From Dermatophagoides farinae (lineage: Eukaryota > Arthropoda > Arachnida > Sarcoptiformes > Pyroglyphidae), in the NCBI RefSeq assembly GCF_024713945.1, contig NC_134685.1:930001-994000 (forward strand): a stretch of 64,000 nucleotides of DNA. Direction: 5' to 3'. Made by a program: the position numbers and the translations under genes. Shown piece after piece: positions 1-10,968 of the stretch; position 1 is the stretch's first letter; each line of letters begins with the position of its first letter. The notes beneath the pieces are model-generated. The model did not search any database. It saw only the letters and a list, made by a program, of their open reading frames with translations, and was not told where the DNA came from.

Positions 1-185
1 TTTTAATAATTTTATTATTATCATCATATTTTTTCGATGATTGTTTTCGATGGACACGAAATTTAAACTTTGTTTCATGGTGACAATTATCTGCCCATTC
101 ATTCAATGTCCATTGAATACATGGCCATTTATCATTCAATAGGCCACGTATTATGAATGGGCGTTCGACCGATTCAAATCGCGTT
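1..185 (-). CDS. JmjC-like (HSPBAP1-type?) protein, partial exon
   Basis: Reading the minus strand from about 185 towards 1 gives an open frame whose start reads ERPFIIRGLLNDKWPCIQW, followed by a TLNEWAD segment and KFKFRVHRK. The pattern 'P-F-I-I-R-G-x-L-x-x-W-P-x-x-x-W-T' resembles the N-terminal edge of JmjC hydroxylase-like proteins such as HSPB1-associated protein 1; this is a family-level guess from one exon. The frame runs off the left edge. Its 5' end is unresolved: an ATG at 252-254 (minus) lies in a frame one base out of register and hits a stop near 172, so either a splice acceptor lies in the CAA-rich segment (about 180-215) or a one-base discrepancy exists. No downstream JmjC iron-binding residues are visible in the window. 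Confidence 0.4.
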
Positions 186-254
186 TGTTGTTGTTGTTTG
201 TTGCTGTTGCTGTGTTGTTTGCAACGAATCGTGACAATCCTTGAGACAATTCAT

Positions 255-615
255 TTTTGCCCGCCAAAAAAAAAAAAAAAGAAAAAAGAAAAGAAAAATC
301 TTTCGTCACCTAAAGTGAAAACAAACAACAAAAAAAAAGAAAAAAAAATGAAGAAATGCAAGAAAACAACAACAAAATCAGATCAGTGCATAATGAATTT
401 TTTTTTAAAGAGAAAATTAAACTTTTTCCCACATACAAAATAAACAATAACAAAAAAAATTAGGTATTTTAAAATGATATAATATAGAATTCAATGAAAT
501 AATAATTGATATATAGATTGATTCTATTGATATGAACGCAAACGAAAAGAAAAAAAAAATAGCCGTAGTTAAAGTCATGTTTGATGGTTCGATGTTCGAT
601 GTGTGTGTTTTTTGT
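255..615. other. Intergenic spacer, A-rich
   Basis: Between the left-edge exon and the 3' end of the inositol monophosphatase gene. It holds long A-runs (from about 265 and again from 331) and AT-rich unique sequence. On the minus strand the long T/C-rich tract at 259-300 could be a polypyrimidine tract or 5' untranslated DNA of the left-edge gene. No coding frame is supported. Confidence 0.5.
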
Positions 616-1449
616 TCATTTTTTCAAGTCCAATTGTACCACCAATTTGGTGGCAATTTCTTTGGCCAATTTTTCATTACTTGCAAATATAAAACGACGT
701 CCTTGTAGATCTAATTGGCCACCAGTTGTATCACAAACATGACCACCGGCTTCAGTGGCTATAACAACACCGGCACAAATGTCCCAAATATATGGACCAA
801 ATTCAAAAAATGCATCCATTTGTCCAGATGCAACGGAACAGATATTCAATGCTGCTGAACCAAGTGAACGAATACCATGACTAGCCCATCCGATGGATTC
901 AAGATTTTTAAATACACATTCACGTTTAGCTTCATCACGTTGACTGCCCAATTCGGCCACCACCAATGCCTGGCTTAATGATGGACATGGCCGTACATGT
1001 ATATCGATAATTTCACCATTAGATTTTGTCAATTTAGCACCATGTCCTTTAATGGCAGTATAAAGATGATCCAAATGTGGATGATAAATAACGCCCAAAC
1101 ATGGTTGACGTTTATATGTGAAACCAATCGATATGCAACAGAATGGAAAATTATGAACAAAATTTGTGGTACCATCAATTGGATCAATAATCCATGTTGG
1201 ATCATCGGACCATTCATCAGTTTCGTTTGCTGATTCTTCACCAATAAATTTATCATCTGGATATTGTTTTTTAATCTCATCGAATACCATTTTTTCCACA
1301 GCTTTATCACTTTCAGTAACTAGATCGGCAAAGCTACATTTTTCATCTGGCAATATCATATTTCCTGAAGCTTTTTTAATAATTTCACCGGCTTGTTTAG
1401 CCAATCTGATTGCTAACGATTGTCGTTCAAGTAATTCTTTTAATTCCAT
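616..1449 (-). CDS. IMPA1: Inositol monophosphatase
   Basis: Intronless 277-residue protein, the usual length for inositol monophosphatase (about 277 in animals). It hydrolyses myo-inositol monophosphates to free inositol in the cytosol, feeding phosphoinositide synthesis. The Mg-binding signatures are all present: GEES at residues 70-73, WIIDPIDGTTNFVHNFPF at 86-103 (metal ligands D89 and D92) and WDICAG at 222-227 with the following TEAGG. The start at 1449 gives the family's normal N-terminus (a short helix before AGEIIKK). Nothing looks broken. Upstream on the minus strand a TATATAAA box lies at 1666-1673, about 215 bp before the start. Whether it corresponds to IMPA1 or IMPA2 of vertebrates cannot be decided by eye. 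Confidence 0.95.
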   Translation of the reverse strand: MELKELLERQSLAIRLAKQAGEIIKKASGNMILPDEKCSFADLVTESDKAVEKMVFDEIKKQYPDDKFIGEESANETDEWSDDPTWIIDPIDGTTNFVHNFPFCCISIGFTYKRQPCLGVIYHPHLDHLYTAIKGHGAKLTKSNGEIIDIHVRPCPSLSQALVVAELGSQRDEAKRECVFKNLESIGWASHGIRSLGSAALNICSVASGQMDAFFEFGPYIWDICAGVVIATEAGGHVCDTTGGQLDLQGRRFIFASNEKLAKEIATKLVVQLDLKK

Positions 1450-2725
1450 TTTCTGAATTTATCCACGTTATATTATCAAAATAGATGAAAAATAAAGATG
1501 ATGGTCGAATGGACAAAAAAAAAGAGATAGAGAGAGAGAAAAGGCACAGAAAAAAGCAAAACAAGAGTCCTAATTTCGATAGAGATGGAAAAATTGGGGA
1601 AAAAAAGAAAAAAAAATTTACAAAAAAAAAAATCGAATACGAAAAAAAACGCACCTACCCAGGTATTTATATAGTGATGATTGGTTATTAATTAATGAAT
1701 TGGTTAATCAATTAAAATTGCTGAAATTTATATATGGTCATAATAATAATGAACAAAATGAAGAAATTTGATTACCATAAAAATTATTCGAAACACATAC
1801 ACATTCGATTCGATTCGATTTTTTTTTTATAAACATACGGCATGTCCTTCTACATTGAATATACAAATAATGAATGATTGGAATCATGTCAGCATCACAG
1901 GTCTAAATAGCCACCCAAAATACCAGTACACACACACACACACACACATTCGAAACATGAAGTGAGAAAAAAAAATCAAGATATACAACAAACACCACCA
2001 TATTGAAACCATATATATTGATTGATTGATATAATCCATCGATGATGTTGATGATAATATTGATTGTTATCAAATGAAATGAAAAAAAACACATGTGTAC
2101 AACGTGAATTGGTTCATTTGAATTGATAAAAAATTTTTTTATTTTGAACCCATCAATGTCTCATGATGATGATGATGATGATGACGACGGAATGACACGA
2201 ACAAACGAAATGAAATGATTCGATTTCGAATTCATCACCATCATCATCATCAAATCAATCAATTTGAAAACGAGAAATTTCCGATCAACCACAATCAATT
2301 ACATCAAATTTTGTCATCATTCACGAGATTTATTATGATTCGTTTGAAATTGATACAAGAGTTTGTTTTTTTTTATGAATCAAGAAAAAAAAATCATTCA
2401 AAATTTTGTTTTTATTTCAATAACAAAATGGGAATAATGTGTGTATGTGTGTGTGTGAAAATTTCCAAATATTTCAATCAATATATGTTGTATATCTCTA
2501 TCATTCAATCTTTTTAGGGTAAATCCTCATCATCGATTGTGTGTGTGTGTGTGATCGATGATGATGATAATGATTTTCAAAAAAAAAGAAAAAAAAATCA
2601 ATGGATGTGTGTATGTGTTGTTTTTGTAACGAAAAAAAAATACATGGATGTTATATAATTAAAAAAAAAATTTCTTGGAAGTGTGTGTGTGTGTGTGTAT
2701 GGATATGGGGACGACAAATTTAATT
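1450..2725. other. Intergenic spacer with promoter-like TATA and microsatellites
   Basis: Separates inositol monophosphatase and PA2G4, both on the minus strand. It holds a purine-rich stretch (1490-1650, probably the 5' leader of the monophosphatase gene), a TATATAAA on the minus strand at 1666-1673, a (CA)n tract at about 1928-1948, (GAT)n at 2165-2182, and several (GT)n tracts at 2437-2456, 2538-2553 and 2681-2698. No credible coding frame. Confidence 0.6.
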
Positions 2726-4266
2726 TCATTTGTTCGATGATGATGAACCACCATTTTCAGCATCAGCAGCAGCAGCAGCAGTAGTAGTAGCATCATCATT
2801 TCCATCACCGGCATTTGTTGTTGTTGTTGATGATGATTTAGATTTTTTCTTCTTTTTAGCCGTTTTGTTCGTCAAACCTTTTGCCAGAATTGTTTTCAAT
2901 GATTCATCTTCAATAGAATATTCAGATTCACATATAGATGGATCAAATGATAGGCCAGTAATTTTATGTGAACCGGATGGCATCAATAATACAGTAAATT
3001 TAAACTGAGCGATCATTTCATTATCTTTATCATATAGTACACTATATGGTTCTAATAATTTATGTTTTACACATTCAACAACACCCATACGTGCTTTCTG
3101 TTCATTATCCAATGCACGTAATGTGAATGGCATGTTGGCAAATTTTTTATCAATATCCGAAAATAGTACACGTGATGCTTTCATTTTTAGCTGATAATTT
3201 TCATCAGTTTTTCGATAAATGGTTGTCTTTGAATCCATTTCTCTTGTCTATATATGATATGATAAAAAAAAATTGTAATTTGATATATATTCAAATGGAA
3301 ATATACCAGAGAAAAAAAAATTAGAAAAATCACCAACAACAACATGAGTATCGATAAAAAAAAAAAAATCAAAAAATTGTTTACCTTTCCATCACCAGTA
3401 GTGATAAGAACATCGATGGCATACACTTCATGAACAAGAAATTCACATTTTTCATGTTCTTTACGTTGTATATCGGTAGGATTCTGTATGATTGTTTTGC
3501 CACCATCCATTTGATATTGTTTTGTTTGATGTGACAACATACCAGAAATTGGTTTACATTTAAATGTATCTGATACTTTCTGTACAGCATCAGTAACGGC
3601 AATATTTTCATTACCTGGCTGTACCAGACGTAATGCAACTTCTGAACCATAATATGCAGCCAATAATGCATCCGCTTGTCTACCTTTGATTCGATTTTCC
3701 ATTGTGGCACCAATTACAATTGTATGTGCAGCTAATGCCATATAGCCATCAATATGGGCACCAAGATCACTAGATATGATTCAATGGACAAACAAAGAAT
3801 TCAATTAGATTAAAAAAAAATTAACATCAAAAACAAACTTACACTTTAACCATATCACCATCTTTCAATGTGACAATTGGATCACTTTTCAATGGTGAAT
3901 AATGGCATACACAATTGTTGACGGATACACAGGTAGGAAAAGCAATACCTTTTTTAATTTCTTTTTCTTTTTTAAAAACTTTTTTCGTTTCTTCATTAAT
4001 TTGATTGTCACCAAATTCACAAATATCGATGATGCTTGCACCAGCAACACATTTATCCAATACTTGTTGCAATACACCTGTAAATGTGAAAAAAAATTGA
4101 AAAAAAACCAAAAAATCGAATATCAAAAAAACTTACGATTGACCATTTCACCTGCCATTTTATATTTAGTCACAACAATATCCGTTGCAATCGTATTCTT
4201 TTCCACATCACCACCACCAACGGCACCAGTGATTGTTGATGAATCTTTATCTTTACTTTCGGACAT
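2726..4266 (-). CDS. PA2G4: Proliferation-associated protein 2G4 (EBP1), 4 exons
   Basis: Exons on the minus strand: 4266-4137, 4077-3843, 3769-3385, 3247-2726, all GT-AG, giving 423 residues (human about 394). PA2G4 is an enzymatically inactive methionine-aminopeptidase-fold protein that binds ribosomes and acts in growth control and rRNA processing. Recognisable blocks include an N-terminus matching the family start ([17 protein letters not shown]), [20 protein letters not shown], the GMLSHQTKQ segment, ETIIQNP-like [11 protein letters not shown], and [20 protein letters not shown]. The C-terminus has the expected lysine cluster (KKKKKSK) and then a mite-specific Thr/Ala/Asp/Ser-rich tail of about 40 residues. 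The start ATG lies about 45 bp below a TATATATATA stretch (4312-4323), and the gene is head to head with the farnesyltransferase alpha gene. Confidence 0.93.
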
Positions 4267-4778
4267 GATGATGATGATGACGATGGACCTTTTCGAATTT
4301 GTTTATTACACTATATATATATAGTTTCGAATGAATTGAATTGATGATAATAATAATTTCAATTAAATTTAACAACTATGTATTCTATAAATGAATGTGA
4401 AGAAAGAATGCAGCAAAAAAAAAAATTTATTCTTTCAAAATTGGATCGAAAACATGCAACAAAACAACACACATGCATCAAAGAAACAAGGGGAAGAAGA
4501 GTGTGTGTGTGTTGTGGTGGAAACACGACGACAGTGTGTGTGTGTGTGTGTGTGTTGGTTTTGTGTATTTGTTGGAAACCGGCGGCACCTGTCGGAGATA
4601 ATTTTTCTATGCTATCCAAAACATGATTACTTCATAGAGGATGTTACGGTAAATTTTCCAATTCATTTGTTTGTTTGTTTATTTTATTTTACTCGGATGT
4701 TTCCACACAACCACACACCAATATCAAACAACAACGAAAATCGTATTGAAAATTTGAACAATTAAGAGAAAAATATCA
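4267..4778. other. Shared 5' region of PA2G4 and FNTA
   Basis: Head-to-head spacer of about 510 bp between two housekeeping genes. TATATATATA at 4312-4323 suits the PA2G4 side. The middle holds (GT)n at 4501-4513 and 4534-4554. Short open frames here are low-complexity and have no family resemblance. Confidence 0.5.
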
Positions 4779-5930
4779 ATGGCCACATTTACCATATTGA
4801 ATCCAAGTCAAATTAATGCCGATGATTCATCCGATGATGATGATGATGATTATGGTGCCAGTGATTTTATCATGTATAAAGATCGTCAAGAATGGTCAGA
4901 TGTTATACCATTGAAACAGAATGATGGCCATCATCCAATTGTATCGATTAGTTATTTACCACAATATGAAGATACTTTCAATTATTTTCGTGCTATAATG
5001 GCTATGGAAGAGATTAGTGAACGTGCATTACAACTTACTAATGATTGTGTTCGTTTCAATGCAACCAATTATACTGTATGGCATTATCGTCGTGTATTGT
5101 TGGAACGATTGGAAAAAAATCTAATCGATGAATTGAATTATATTCATGGCATTATAATGAAGAATCCAAAAAATTATCAAGTATGGGAACATGAAAAATT
5201 TTTGCTACGAAAAATTCGTGAAAAAATCGAACACAATGAATTCGATGGAAAACTGACGGTGGAAGATGTTGGTGAAAAATTCAAACAATTTATCCATAAA
5301 ATTCTTCATAATAATGATTCAAAAAATTATCATGCATGGCAACAACGACAATGGTTCATACGTGATTGGCAACAATTTGATGGTGAATTAGAATTCACTG
5401 ATCAAATGATTGATCATGATATAAGAAATAATTCAGCATGGAATCATCGATTTTTTGTCATCAAATATACAACCGGTTTTTCATCCAATGTGATTGAACG
5501 TGAATGTCGTTATACAATGGAAAAAAATCATTTAGCACCGAATAATGAATCTAGTTGGAATTATTTACTTGGCATTATGAAACAATCTGATTGGAAAATT
5601 GATTCATTCGAATGGATTTGGAATGAATGTCAAACATTATACAACGATGACAACAACAACAACAATAATGATGATGATGATGGTGATGAAACCGTTAACG
5701 ATTCAAAAACAAAACAACGTTCACCACATTTAGTTTATTTCATGTTTCGTTATATTTCAATGAAATTAGAATCATTAATCGAAAATGATTCTGATGGTGA
5801 TACAACGATGAAATCAATGTATTCACAGGCGGAAAAATATTGTAAAGAATTGGCCGAATCAATCGATACCATACGAAAACATTATTGGAATTATCAATTG
5901 CAGCAATTGCAAAAATTCTATGGATCATAA
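4779..5930 (+). CDS. FNTA: Protein farnesyltransferase/geranylgeranyltransferase I alpha subunit
   Basis: Intronless, 383 residues, close to the metazoan length (about 379). The protein pairs with a beta subunit to attach farnesyl or geranylgeranyl groups to CaaX proteins in the cytosol. The diagnostic prenyltransferase-alpha repeats are visible: NYTVWHYRR at 97-105, NYQVWEHEK at 132-140, NYHAWQQRQW at 183-192, NSAWNHRFF at 218-226 and SSWNYLLG near 258. An acidic Asp-run lies at 16-24 and a second Asn/Asp-rich insert at about 288-307, both encoded by trinucleotide repeats and probably flexible. The start ATG follows an AT-rich leader. Type I versus type II (Rab) alpha is inferred from overall length and the absence of a leucine-rich extension. 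Confidence 0.9.
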   Translation: MATFTILNPSQINADDSSDDDDDDYGASDFIMYKDRQEWSDVIPLKQNDGHHPIVSISYLPQYEDTFNYFRAIMAMEEISERALQLTNDCVRFNATNYTVWHYRRVLLERLEKNLIDELNYIHGIIMKNPKNYQVWEHEKFLLRKIREKIEHNEFDGKLTVEDVGEKFKQFIHKILHNNDSKNYHAWQQRQWFIRDWQQFDGELEFTDQMIDHDIRNNSAWNHRFFVIKYTTGFSSNVIERECRYTMEKNHLAPNNESSWNYLLGIMKQSDWKIDSFEWIWNECQTLYNDDNNNNNNDDDDGDETVNDSKTKQRSPHLVYFMFRYISMKLESLIENDSDGDTTMKSMYSQAEKYCKELAESIDTIRKHYWNYQLQQLQKFYGS

Positions 5931-7455
5931 AAACATTCTCTCTCTAAAAAAAAAACATTGTTTTTCAATTTACATTTTTGATGAGATTTTCTTTTTCTTA
6001 CTGATGAATAATAAAAAAAAAAATTCCAAACACAACAATCCGATTAAAACATTCAATTCTAATAATTCACAATGGAATAGAAATTTGCCTTGTGGATTTT
6101 CAAATTATTGATTGACAACCACGCATTTTTTTTTATAATAATAATCAAAAATAATGAAAAAAAAACACCGGCAATAGAAAATGTCAAAAGATGTCGTCAA
6201 CGTCAAGTAAATAAATACAGTGTGTGTGTGTGTGTGTGTGTTTTGGACGTCATGAATAACGTATTTTGTTTTTTGTTTATTTTTTTTTTATTTGAAAATA
6301 AAAAAAAAAATGAAAAATTTAATTGAGGAAAAAAAATCATCCTGAACACAGAACTAAATATAGAAATTTGGTAAATATTTGGTAATCATCATCAGCAGCA
6401 GCAGCAGCAAAAAAAAACTTGGCTTTTCGGATACATTGTAAAAATGAAAATTCGAATTTTTTTCATTTTTTTTTCTCTATTGAATATCGTGGATTATCAG
6501 CAACAAAATCATTCGCTACCTGAAATGAATGAATGAAAATTTATCCCACCAGAGATTAAAAAAAAAATCATCATCATCATTTAAAAATAGAAATATAAAA
6601 ATGATCATGATGATGATGATGATGTTGAAAATGGAAATGCAAATTAGCCGAAATTCCGGAATATCAATTCAGAGTCGTCGTTGTTGGTCGAATATTCTTA
6701 CTGTTGTTTGTTGTAGAAAATGATTTTTTTTTTCATCCTTTTTTTTCGTTGCCATCATTTGGTATTCCAGAGCGCCCGCGCATTTTTTTTTCAACTGAAA
6801 TTAGCTGAATTGAAATACCAACACACACACACACACACACAGAATATAGGCGTTGAATTGAATTCTGGTAAAAATGTTCACATCAAAAACGACAACAACA
6901 AGAAAGCAGAAATCCCATGGAACACACACACACAAACGCACATGAAATAGCCGCCACATCATCATCATCATTCGAATATTCACATAGAACCGACAACATC
7001 AATTCGACCAACCAACCAACGAAAGAATCGGTTTCTTCATTCAGACAAAAACAATTTTTATTAGAAAGAAAATTTTCAAATGAGATTAAATTGGATGGAA
7101 AAAAAATTTTCATTCCAAAAATTCTAATGTTTGTTTACATCATTTTTTTTCGTTTTGTTTTTCTTGGTTGGTTGGTTGGTTTATTGTTACAAAGTTTAAT
7201 TTAAATTTTTTTTTCTTTTTTCGCTACAAAATTTCAATTATCATCATCGCCATCGTCATTTTTATTATTATTCCTGTCTTGTTGCCAACTTTGTTCATCG
7301 TTCATCGTTTGTAATTTAATTTCATTTGTTCACTATAAACCATCTACTACTTGCTACCCGTTTTTCAGAAATTTTTATTTTTATTTTCTTCATTCACAAT
7401 AAAACTTTGGCCCAGAACTATCATCATCATCATCATTTATAAGTTCAAAAAACAA
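5931..7455. other. Intergenic spacer, simple-repeat rich
   Basis: About 1.5 kb between FNTA and the Rab gene, both on the plus strand. It holds (GT)n at 6221-6241, (CAG)n at 6392-6408, (GAT)n at 6605-6625, (CA)n at 6822-6841 and 6921-6933, and many T-runs. The AT-rich leader before 7456 is presumably Rab 5' untranslated sequence. Open frames in this stretch are repeat translations only. Confidence 0.5.
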
Positions 7456-8511
7456 ATGGATTCGACTAAAGATCTTGGTAATAACAGCAGCAGCAATAAT
7501 AATATCTACAAGATTCTATTGTTGGGTGATTCGAATGTTGGAAAAACCTGTATAGTACAACGTTTTTGTGATGATTCATTCATCGATGGTTATATTTCAA
7601 CCATTGGTAAGTTTGTTTTCGTTTGTGTGTGTGTAATGAATTTTTTGTTTCTGAATATTTTTTTTTTCTTCTTCTCAATTCTGATCAACCAAATAGGAAT
7701 TGATTTTAAACAAAAAATGATTAAATTAGACGATGATAATAAAGATATAAAACTACAATTATGGGATACAGCCGGCCAAGAACGTTTCCGTGCATTAACC
7801 ACTGCCTATTATCGTGGCGCTATGGGCATTATCGTTGTTTATGATGTAACAAATCTTGAATCATTTCAACATGTATCATATTGGTTTAAAAATATTGATG
7901 AAGTAAGGTGCCCATCGATTGATTGATATTGAAATTTCATTTCATTTGTTTTTTTCCCTCCAATTTATCACTAAATTATAAACAAAACAAAACAAATCAA
8001 AAGAATGCCTCACCACAGGTGATCAAAGTATTGGTTGCCAATAAATGTGATCTAGATCAAACATTTCCGTGTTGTTGATCATGAACAAGCTGAACAATTG
8101 GCAAAACGTTTCGATGTACCATTCTATGAATGTAGCTGTAAAAATAATTTCAATATACAAAATGTATTCTATGATCTATGCCATCGAATTCATGATCAAT
8201 TGGAACAGAATGAAAATATGTTTGAATATGATGGCCATATAAATAGTATGGATATAATTAAAAGATTAGAAGATCATCAACAACGATTACAACGACGTCG
8301 TTCGTCAACAATGAATTATAATAATAACAATGATGGTGATGATGATGATAATATCGATGGTGGATCGACAATCAAATCTTGTTCAAATTGTGTTACAAAT
8401 TATTATTATAATTACAACAACAACAACAATAGTAGCAGCAGCAGTTTACATAATAGTTTTGATAACCATGGTAGTAGTGGTGGTGGTGGTAAACATGATA
8501 ATTCTTCTTGA
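7456..8511 (+). CDS. Rab8/Rab10-like small GTPase with a +1 frame disruption
   Basis: Exons 7456-7606, 7697-7902 and 8004-8511. The third exon starts at AAT GCC TCA CCA, which restores the NASP element of Rab8/10-type GTPases. Visible GTPase motifs: GDSNVGKT (residues 24-31), the switch I ending [17 protein letters not shown] at about 73-82, and NKCDL. In exon 3 a single surplus base (8067-8068, TTTCCGTG where TTTCGTG is expected) puts TGA in frame four codons on. Without it the frame continues with [25 protein letters not shown], total 287 residues. The G5 motif is SCK instead of SAK. The C-terminal 100 residues are Asn/Asp/Ser/Gly repeats ending HDNSS, with no prenylation cysteine. Membrane-traffic role is inferred from the family. 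A functional gene with a consensus error is more likely than a pseudogene because the rest is well conserved. Confidence 0.85.
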
Positions 8512-8693
8512 AATCATCAAAATCATCAAATATACACAATGATAATGAATGAATGAATCACACAATTGGCCAAATCAATTAAACATTTTTATTCCACAAG
8601 CACAAGAAAATTAAAAAAAAAAATTTTTTGTTTGTTTGTTTGTTTTCAATTCTACTATTGATTGAATTTGTTGAATGAAACAATTTCTTGACA

Positions 8694-9668
8694 TTAACAT
8701 GGTGGCCAACCTAATTGACGACCACCAATAACATGAAAATGAATATGATACACTGATTGACAGCCATGACGACCATTATTCATAACCAAACGATAACCAT
8801 TGGTGGCCAATCCTTTTTGTTCGGCAACTTTACGTACAACAGACATCATATGTCCAAGAATTTTTTCATCATCATCAGTAGTTTTCGATAATTGTGTTAT
8901 CGGTTTACGTGGAATGACAAGAAAATGTACTGGTGCTATAAAAGAGAGAAAAAAAAAACAAGATTAGATAATGATCAATTGATATTGATTTCGAAAAAAG
9001 GTCAAAAATAGGAGAAATGTTCGAATTGTTATTTCCAAAACTTACCAACAGGATTAATGTCATCAAAAGCGACACACTGAAATGAAAAAAAAGAGAAAAA
9101 ATGAAATAAAATTGGATTCGATTTTTTCATGTTCAAAAAAAAAAAAAAAAAAAATACGACTTACCATATCATCTTCATAGATAAATTTGGCCGGTATTTT
9201 TCCATTCAACATTTTACCGAAAATTGTTTCTTGTCCATCATCGGTAGCTGATTGTGCTTTCGATTGTTCATCAGACATTTTGGTTGTGGTAGATTTTTTT
9301 TGATCAGAAAATAATCGAATTTGTAAATGATGATGATGATTTCTATTTGACAAAAAATTATGCTGTCGACATGCCTGATGATATTGATCGAATAATGATC
9401 GTGATATTGATGACAAGCTCAAGATGGCACCACTAAAAATTTGTGTATCAAATATAATGCCACTACAAATACCGGTAACATGCCGTTTACTACATGCATT
9501 GATTGTTGTTGCTATCATTGATGTTGTAGTTGTCGTTGTGGTTGTGGTTGGTGGTGTGTTTCTGGCTCTAATCATATCCATGTGATTTTTATTAATTGAT
9601 GATGATGATGATGATGAAGATAATGATGATAATCGTCTTGTAATGGCAAATCTCCAAAAACATTCCAT
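8694..9668 (-). CDS. HINT1: HINT-family histidine triad nucleotide-binding protein, 3 exons
   Basis: Exons on the minus strand: first exon down to 9165, then 9076-9046 (31 nt) and 8935-8694, all with clean GT-AG borders. The core [39 protein letters not shown] and the catalytic triad [12 protein letters not shown] (H-x-H-x-H) followed by GWPPC are typical of HINT1/HINT2 purine nucleoside phosphoramidases. Two starts are plausible: ATG at 9278 gives a cytosolic HINT1-like protein (MSDEQSK), while ATG at 9668 adds about 130 residues beginning [15 protein letters not shown], which is basic, Ser-rich and free of acidic residues at its start, like a mitochondrial presequence (as in HINT2). A still longer open frame starts at 9755. 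HINT1 versus HINT2 orthology is not decided. Confidence 0.9.
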
Positions 9669-9886
9669 TGTCTTGGTAATATAACGATTATGATCCAAAT
9701 AATAAATTTTCATTATTGGTGATTGGTAGCTGAAAAATCGAATCTCTAAATTCATGAAAATCGAATTCTGTATAAAGAATTTTTTTCCTCACTGAAAATC
9801 AACATTACAAACAAACAAGCAAAAAAAAAAAAAAAACTTACACGTGTCGTTTACACATACACACACAAAGAAAGTACAGAGATATA

Positions 9887-10968
9887 ATGATGATGAATAT
9901 TTATCCACTAAATGGTTCCACCACAAACAGAAAAACGATGATGACGACGACAACAGATGATAAAAATGTTATTAATAATGATGATGAAAATTTTCATAGA
10001 GAATCATCGGTACCATCACAAAAATCATCATCCAATGATGATGATGATAATAATAAATCATCAACTACATTAATTGATCAACGAAAATTTTTTCAACACC
10101 ATCAACGTTCATCAACATTTCATCCATTTAATATCATTGATAATAATAATGTTCACCATCAACATCATCGAAATATTGATTATAATCATGTCAACAAAAA
10201 CAACAACAACGATGATGATGATGATGATGATGAAGAAGAATTACTTTTTGATAATGAAGATGATGATATTCGACAGGAAATATTAATAGATGAACATCGG
10301 CGAACTACAACGACCACGACAACATATCAATGTAACAATGAACAAATACAAATGTCATTGGAACAAATCATATGTGAAGGTAACGTTTTATTTGAACGAT
10401 AAAAAAAGATGATTTGTTTGAATTTATCACTTCTTTTGTTTTCCCCCCTGGTTTAGATTTACATGCATTTGAAAATCGTTTAATGGAAATCATACAAACA
10501 TATGAACCACAAACAAAACGTTGGCGTTGGATATTAACAATATCATTATTGGCAACATTAATAACAGCCATACAATGGTTATTAGATGTTGAAACATTTG
10601 AAACATCATTTTGGCAATCATTATGTAATCATCGTTTATTCACTGCAAATTGTTTCATATTGATAACATTATTTCTTTATTTTGGTATACATCAACGTTG
10701 TATACAGCAGAATATTATTGGCCACCGTATACGTGATGTTATTGGACAATTCAATATGGATTGTACTGATCAAGGCCGATTAATATTGATGCCAAAACCA
10801 TCAACATTTTATAATGAACATTTTAGACAATATTTTAATAATTTTTATAATCATAATTATTCACCACAATCATCATCATCGTCATCATCATCACAATTCA
10901 ATTCACCTGTAACTCAAGCATCACCACCACCACCACCGCTATCTATAAATTATCCGAATGGATTTTAA
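9887..10968 (+). CDS. CNEP1R1: Nuclear envelope phosphatase regulatory subunit (CNEP1R1/TMEM188)
   Basis: Exons 9887-10379 and 10457-10968, joined in phase so that MSLEQIICED continues into LHAFENRLMEIIQ. This matches the start of human CNEP1R1 (SLEQAEDLKAFERRL). Further family blocks: TKRWRWILTIS, two membrane segments (ILTISLLATLITAIQWLL and CFILITLFLYFGIHQ), and FNMDCTDQGRLILMPKP near the end of the conserved region. CNEP1R1 binds and activates the phosphatase CTDNEP1, which dephosphorylates lipin at the nuclear envelope and ER. The family protein is only about 125 residues; here about 150 Asn/Asp/His/Thr-rich residues precede it and about 40 Ser/Pro-rich residues follow. A later start cannot be excluded, since the extension is low complexity. 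Head to head with the HINT gene. Confidence 0.85.

Noticed and set aside
153-443. Plus-strand 96-residue frame at the left edge
   Set aside because: Lys/Cys low complexity from A-runs, overlapping the minus-strand JmjC-like exon.
4378-4765. Two plus-strand frames upstream of FNTA
   Set aside because: They read through (GT)n repeats and A-runs and have no conserved residues; better explained as promoter and 5' leader.
8019-8511. Rab exon 3 starting at the CACAG acceptor (8018)
   Set aside because: It would drop the NASP element; the acceptor at 8003 keeps frame and restores the Rab8/10-like sequence.
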